Positions 59,147-64,000 of a stretch of 64,000 nt of DNA are shown in pieces. Within the stretch, counting starts at the first letter, position 1; each line of letters opens with the position of its first letter. The stretch lies in the NCBI RefSeq assembly GCF_024228315.1, contig NZ_CP100456.1:1-64000 (forward strand), read 5' to 3'. The notes under the pieces are model-generated. The model was given only the letters and a program-made list of their open reading frames with translations. It was not told the DNA's origin and ran no database searches. This DNA comes from Halomarina pelagica. GTDB taxonomy: Archaea > Halobacteriota > Halobacteria > Halobacteriales > Haloarculaceae. Both the position numbers and the translations under genes were made by a program.

Positions 59147-60366
59147 ACTACAACTACAGGTATCGGCTTCGACCGTCAGACGCCCACCACGAACAGTTAG
59201 CGTGGACGGTCGATACCTGTAGACAGGTCTACAACCACTTCCTCCACCGACTCAACCGTACCGACGACACGTCGGCGTACTCCGAGCAGAAACTCCTGCC
59301 GGGCCTCAAGAAGTGGTGGAACGACCTGAAAAGCGTTCACTCGAAGGTTCTTCAGAAAGTCGTGCAGCGGTTGTATGACAACCTCTCGACGCTCCGTGGC
59401 CGCAAAAAGAACGGCTACCGGGTCGGTCGGTTGAAGTGGAAGGCACCGGGCGAGTACCGCAGTTTCACCTACAGTCAATCCGGCTTCAAGCTCAAGAACA
59501 CGAGCGGTCGGACGCGACTGTGGCTCTCGAAGCTCGGCGAGATCCCCATCACCTTCCACCGCGACTTGCCAACCGACGCCGAGATAAAGACCGTCACGGT
59601 CAAACGCGAACCGACTGGCTACTGGTACGCTATCCTCGGCGTCGAAACGCCCGATAACCCCCCCGCAAAACCGGAGGCTCCGAAGAAGTGCGTCGGTATC
59701 GACGTTGGCATACTCAAGTACGCCCACGACACCGACGGCACCGCCGTCGAATCGCTCGACCTGTCCGCCGAACGCGAGCGGTTGGAACGTGCACAACGCA
59801 ACCTCTCGCGAAAACAGCACGGGTCTGCGAACTGGGAGGAACAACGCCGCGTCGTGGCACGAAGGTACGCTGACCTCAAGCAGAAGCGTCGTGACTTCTT
59901 ACATAAACTCTCGAACTACTACGCTCGGGAGTACGACCTCGTAGCGGTCGAGGACCTTGACGCCGCCGGACTGGTCGAACTGCCCGGTAACTCACGAAAC
60001 CGGGCAGGGGCGGCGTGGGGGACGTTCCTACGGATGCTCGAATACAAATGCGAGCGCGAAGGGACGCACTTCATCGCCGTGAATCCGCGCGGAACGACCA
60101 AGGAGTGCGCGTCCTGCGGCGTCTCGACGGACAAGCCGCTGTGGGTGCGTGAACACTCGTGTCCTGCCTGCGGGTTCGAGGCGGACAGGGACGCGAACGC
60201 GGCGTGGAACATCCTTTCTCGCGGTCTTTCCGATGTAGGAGTGGTTCACTCCGAAGAAACGCCTGTGGAGACTGCGCTCCCTACGGGAACCGATTCGGTT
60301 CCTGCAAAGCGCGTCGTGGAAGCAGGAAGCCCCGCCCTCAAGCGCGAGCCGTCAGGCGAGCGGTAG
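59143..60366 (+). CDS. tnpB: TnpB, RNA-guided nuclease family (element 4)
   Basis: 407 aa from a GTG at 59143. N-terminal YRYRLRPSDAHHEQLAWTVDTCRQVYNHFL is typical of TnpB. RuvC residues are intact: GIDVGILKYA, VAVEDLDAAGL with the canonical Glu-Asp, and FEADRDANAAWNI. The zinc finger is CASCGVSTDK ... SCPACGF. Unlike the first two elements it should be a competent nuclease. It is translationally coupled to the small RHH-like gene. Confidence 0.9.
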   Translation: MNYNYRYRLRPSDAHHEQLAWTVDTCRQVYNHFLHRLNRTDDTSAYSEQKLLPGLKKWWNDLKSVHSKVLQKVVQRLYDNLSTLRGRKKNGYRVGRLKWKAPGEYRSFTYSQSGFKLKNTSGRTRLWLSKLGEIPITFHRDLPTDAEIKTVTVKREPTGYWYAILGVETPDNPPAKPEAPKKCVGIDVGILKYAHDTDGTAVESLDLSAERERLERAQRNLSRKQHGSANWEEQRRVVARRYADLKQKRRDFLHKLSNYYAREYDLVAVEDLDAAGLVELPGNSRNRAGAAWGTFLRMLEYKCEREGTHFIAVNPRGTTKECASCGVSTDKPLWVREHSCPACGFEADRDANAAWNILSRGLSDVGVVHSEETPVETALPTGTDSVPAKRVVEAGSPALKREPSGER

Positions 60367-60477
60367 GGTGGGGTAGTTCACCCTGTGTCGGGGGGGCAAA
60401 AGTGGCTTCGAGCGTCTTCGTCACCGTCTCTGCCATACACATCATACATCACATACACGCTTAAGTATACCGATCAT

Positions 60478-60675
60478 GTAGTGTAGTGTGATGCACCGGA
60501 AGCAGATCACGATTCGAGAAGATCAAGAGGAGTGGATCAGTGAGCAACACATCAACCTCTCAAGTCTCGTTAGAGAGTGTATTGACGAACGTATGGAATC
60601 CAGTTCTGCTGACTAACGGTGGCTGTGTAATGGAGCGTACGCGATTCACGCCCGCCCTACAGGGCGGGTTTCTCT
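60478..60675 (+). mobile_element. Mini-element: RHH-like gene plus end hairpin, tnpB lost
   Basis: An RHH-like gene (60491-60616) resembling the one before tnpB at 59027 is followed after 34 bases by the perfect palindrome CCCGCCCTACAGGGCGGG (60651-60668). It looks like an internally deleted form of the element 4 type, in which the left gene and right end remain. The palindrome could also act as the terminator of the convergent TrmB gene. Confidence 0.45.
60491..60616 (+). CDS. Orphan ribbon-helix-helix-like protein
   Basis: 41 aa from the ATG at 60491. RKQITIREDQEEWISEQ and NLSSLVRECIDERM match the strand and two helices of the protein at 59027 (shared ITIREDQ and NLSS(F/L)VR segments). No tnpB follows. 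It may still repress the neighbouring element's tnpB in trans, or be a relic. Confidence 0.6.
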   Translation: MHRKQITIREDQEEWISEQHINLSSLVRECIDERMESSSAD

Positions 60676-60681
60676 CGCTGT

Positions 60682-62904
60682 TTAAAGATAGTCGAAGAAG
60701 GAATCGTACTCGGCGACGAAGGAGCGGAGTTCGTCCTTGCCAGGGACCTCGTTGTGGCGCATGAAGTAACTCGCTACGCTGTTGCCGAGAATGAGCACCG
60801 CACCGTCGGATAGGCCTTCTGCGAGTGCGAGCGAGACACCGCTGACGAAGTGCTCGTCTACGTTCTGCATCTGACGCGGTTTGACCACCTGCGGAACTCG
60901 CGCGGTCAGCACCTCCGCTCCGTTGGCGAGCGTCGCCTCCCTGAACGAGTGCATGATGTACCGGGAGACGTCGAGTTCGTCCCGGACCTGTTCGACGGTC
61001 GGCGTCGATTCGTCCCCCGATCGCCCGTCTAGCAGGTCGCGAAAGCGGCGCGTCTGCTTCCGGTTTGCCGTCACCGTCACCGGAGCAACGTTGTCAAACG
61101 CGGCGAGAGCATCGTATCCGCGTTTGACGGTCGTATCGTCGAACCGTTCGATGGCCCCCGGCGAGAAGTGCACGTTCTCCGGCGGTGAACGAAGCGTCGG
61201 CCAGAGGTCGTTTTCGAGGCCCTGGAGGATTGACGGGAGTTGCGGCGTCGAGTAGAGCGTCCCGAGCGACAGCACCGGTGTCCCGTCGAGATACTCCGCG
61301 AGTTCCTCGACGCCGACGTGATCCAAAATGGTCTCCCAATCCAGCGGTGAGAGGTTTGGCTCGGTAAACAAGAGTTTCCGGTCGTCGAATCGAACGTAGT
61401 CGGTGTAGGTGCTCTCGCCGACGCTCACCAGCGTCTGGTTACTGAACTCGCGTCCGAACACGGTGTGGACCGGTGTTCCAAGATGGCCGATAAGCGTGAC
61501 GTCGTAGTCCAGTCTGTCGAAGACTCTACCGACGTGCGCGACGTGCCCTCCGGCCTCTATCTTCGTTTGTCGCCACTCGACGCGAGGTGCACTCTCGCTC
61601 GCCTCGAAGGCGATGAGCGATTCTTTGAATTCGTCGAACCGACCGACGCGCTCGTATCGATCTTCGGACCAATCACCCACGATCTCGCGCATCCGGTCGA
61701 CGAACGCGTCGAAGCCGACGACTATCGACCGTGCTCCGAATTCGTGCGGGAGTTCGTCGAGACACGTCTCAAGGTGGGATTCGGTCTCTTCGTCGAGCCG
61801 ATCGCGCTGCTCACCTTCGTACCGAAGCGTCAATGAGTGCGCGCTGTAGTCTTCGATCCGCGTTCCGAGTCCGCCAACGGTAACCAGTGAGGAATCGACA
61901 GCATCACCGTCGTCGTGAACGTCGATCGTGAGTGACGCCCGGAGATCGTACTCCGTGTAGTAGTAACCGGCGAGAACACCCCGTTTCTGTACCTCCTCTC
62001 CGGTCGTGGTGTCGTATCCGTGAAACTCGACCTCCAGAGTGGTGAGCGGCCGACTATCGCTCAGCATTTCGAGGTCGGAGAGGCAATCTCGGAGGCGCAG
62101 GTACTCCTTGGGGAGCGTTGGTGACTGTGAGCGGCCCGAGAGGGGTCGCGCGAACGGCCACACGGACGCAGAGACGAATCGATCGAGTACGAGCGCGAGA
62201 TTGGGATTGGTGATGTAGTAACCCTGCTGTTCGTCCGTCCCCCGTGCCGTCGATTCGCGGGTCCAGTAGAGGCCCCGTTTTCGATCCACCGTCACGGCGA
62301 AGTCCTCTGTCGACGTCACTCCGCGGATGGCATCAACCGTATCGGGTATCGAGTACTCGAGGCTCACGCGCTCGTTGTCTTCGGCGTCCGGTTCGATGTC
62401 GGAGACGATGAGCCGAACGTGCTGTTCGTCGCGATCCTCGAGAAGGGGTAGGACGGCGTCGAGGTCACCGAGCGGACACAAGAGCAAGATGTCGCGTTCA
62501 GCGTTTCGGACGAGACTGGTGATGTACTTCCGTATTGTAGCGTCGCTCTTGAACAGCGCGACACCGTTCTCCACGTTCTCGACGGTTTCGTGGAGTTCTT
62601 CGAGGTACTTTTCCGCCCGATCCAAACGATTGTGAACCTCCGAGAGGGCCTCTGACGGATCGATCGCGTAGGCTTTTCGCGGATAGTCGTCTATCATCTC
62701 GACGAAGCCCTGTTCACGGAGCGTCTCTACTGTGTCGTATACACGTTGCTTCGGTACATCACTCGTTTTCGCGAGTTCGCTCATCGTCTGGAACCCGCCC
62801 TGGACGAGCGCGAGGTATACCTTCGATTCGTATTCCGAGAGCCCGATGTTCTTCTGAAGCGTATCGCGCAGCAGGGCGAACTTCGCTTCCTCTTCTGAAT
62901 TCAT
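60682..62904 (-). CDS. TrmB-family regulator fused to a ribokinase/ADP-kinase-like domain
   Basis: 740 aa. Residues ~18-75 are a TrmB winged HTH (IGLSEYESKVYLALVQGGFQTMSELAKTSDVPKQRVYDTVETLREQGFV), followed by a coiled-coil linker and the PLD-like TrmB sugar-sensing part (VRNAERDILLLCPLGDLDAV, ~132-230). From ~391 the protein continues as a carbohydrate-kinase-like fold: SIVVGFDAFVDRM, the di-glycine IEAGGHVAHVGRVFDRLDYDVTLIGHLG (~449-476), and VDEHFVSGVSLALAEGLSDGA (~682) at the place of the kinase catalytic Asp loop. Usual TrmB proteins stop after ~340 residues. It is divergent from the GH32 gene by 130 bases and probably controls it. Confidence 0.85.
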   Translation of the reverse strand: MNSEEEAKFALLRDTLQKNIGLSEYESKVYLALVQGGFQTMSELAKTSDVPKQRVYDTVETLREQGFVEMIDDYPRKAYAIDPSEALSEVHNRLDRAEKYLEELHETVENVENGVALFKSDATIRKYITSLVRNAERDILLLCPLGDLDAVLPLLEDRDEQHVRLIVSDIEPDAEDNERVSLEYSIPDTVDAIRGVTSTEDFAVTVDRKRGLYWTRESTARGTDEQQGYYITNPNLALVLDRFVSASVWPFARPLSGRSQSPTLPKEYLRLRDCLSDLEMLSDSRPLTTLEVEFHGYDTTTGEEVQKRGVLAGYYYTEYDLRASLTIDVHDDGDAVDSSLVTVGGLGTRIEDYSAHSLTLRYEGEQRDRLDEETESHLETCLDELPHEFGARSIVVGFDAFVDRMREIVGDWSEDRYERVGRFDEFKESLIAFEASESAPRVEWRQTKIEAGGHVAHVGRVFDRLDYDVTLIGHLGTPVHTVFGREFSNQTLVSVGESTYTDYVRFDDRKLLFTEPNLSPLDWETILDHVGVEELAEYLDGTPVLSLGTLYSTPQLPSILQGLENDLWPTLRSPPENVHFSPGAIERFDDTTVKRGYDALAAFDNVAPVTVTANRKQTRRFRDLLDGRSGDESTPTVEQVRDELDVSRYIMHSFREATLANGAEVLTARVPQVVKPRQMQNVDEHFVSGVSLALAEGLSDGAVLILGNSVASYFMRHNEVPGKDELRSFVAEYDSFFDYL

Positions 62905-63003
62905 TGGTCGATCTGTGTCCTGCGTGGTGTTCGTGGTATCGCTTCTTCAATGGCGGTATGCTTTCGAGTAAACCGGGGTAGGTAGCCAGAGCGGATAAAC
63001 TCT

Positions 63004-63010
63004 TATATAT
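63004..63010 (+). promoter_or_regulatory. TATA box of the GH32 fusion gene
   Basis: TATATAT lies 25-31 bases before the ATG at 63035, the spacing expected for a leaderless or near-leaderless archaeal transcript. Confidence 0.6.
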
Positions 63011-63028
63011 TACTCACTGGAGTGGTGA

Positions 63029-64000
<972 letters not shown>

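Larger units (their letters stand above)
58990..60380 (+). mobile_element. IS605-type element with RHH-like gene and tnpB
   Basis: It contains a 39-codon gene (59027-59146) whose stop overlaps the GTG start of tnpB (59143). The left side has a symmetric block gtacgtatagtgcgtac at ~59008-59024. The right side has gccccgccctcaagcgcgag ... tagggtggggtag at ~60333-60377. No tnpA is present. The boundaries are estimates. Confidence 0.65.

Overview
The window comes from a halophilic archaeon (Halobacteria). Coding GC is high, predicted proteins are very rich in Asp and Glu, and short AT-rich TATA-like stretches lie just upstream of start codons with few Shine-Dalgarno sites. Gene types are typical of the class: TAT-signal proteins, TrmB and ArsR regulators, CDC48, amphi-Trp protein and IS200/IS605 elements. 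A ParA ATPase with a small partner opens the window and a tyrosine recombinase follows. Together with many insertion sequences, this suggests a megaplasmid or large accessory island. No rRNA, tRNA or CRISPR array was seen.

Layout. 0.4-1.9 kb: ParA-type partition pair. 2-7 kb: serine hydrolase, tyrosine recombinase, a broken transposase and a complete IS4-family element with 18-bp ends. 7-18 kb: catalase-peroxidase, a thymidylate-kinase-like protein, a MaoC remnant, an ArsR/SRPBCC pair (the second gene frameshifted), a haloarchaeal HTH regulator, a flavoprotein, a DrrA/DrrB-type exporter and a Rossmann-fold protein. 18-22 kb: PhoD phosphatase with a C-terminal lamin-tail-like domain, and an iron-type substrate-binding lipoprotein under a perfect DtxR-like palindrome. 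22.5-27 kb: an ABC importer of the NMT1/THI5 class whose first gene is a fusion of a DNA-binding domain with a substrate-binding domain. 27-31 kb: amphi-Trp protein, ArsR regulator and two convergent cation-exchanger-like proteins.

31-57 kb is the most interesting part. The same set of four genes occurs twice: an unrecognised ~305-residue protein (here called X), a PQQ-type quinoprotein dehydrogenase, a 2Fe-2S ferredoxin and a tungsten-type aldehyde ferredoxin oxidoreductase (AOR). Copy A (31.3-39.7 kb) also holds a CDC48-type AAA ATPase, a VOC protein, a cupin and three consecutive substrate-binding-fold proteins without signal peptides. Copy B (44.9-56.8 kb) also holds a HEAT-like protein, an aldehyde dehydrogenase and an HTH regulator, and has been invaded by two IS200/IS605 elements. 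A reasonable model is alcohol oxidation by the quinoprotein, then aldehyde oxidation by AOR (electrons to ferredoxin) or by the NAD(P)-type dehydrogenase. Both quinoproteins carry the Asp-Tyr-Asp signature of lanthanide-dependent enzymes, yet neither has a visible export signal.

57-60.7 kb is a cluster of IS200/IS605-type elements with small ribbon-helix-helix-like genes. 60.7-64 kb holds a TrmB regulator fused to a ribokinase-like domain, divergent from a ThuA-like/GH32 fructosidase fusion that runs off the window end; this is probably a fructan or sucrose utilisation locus.
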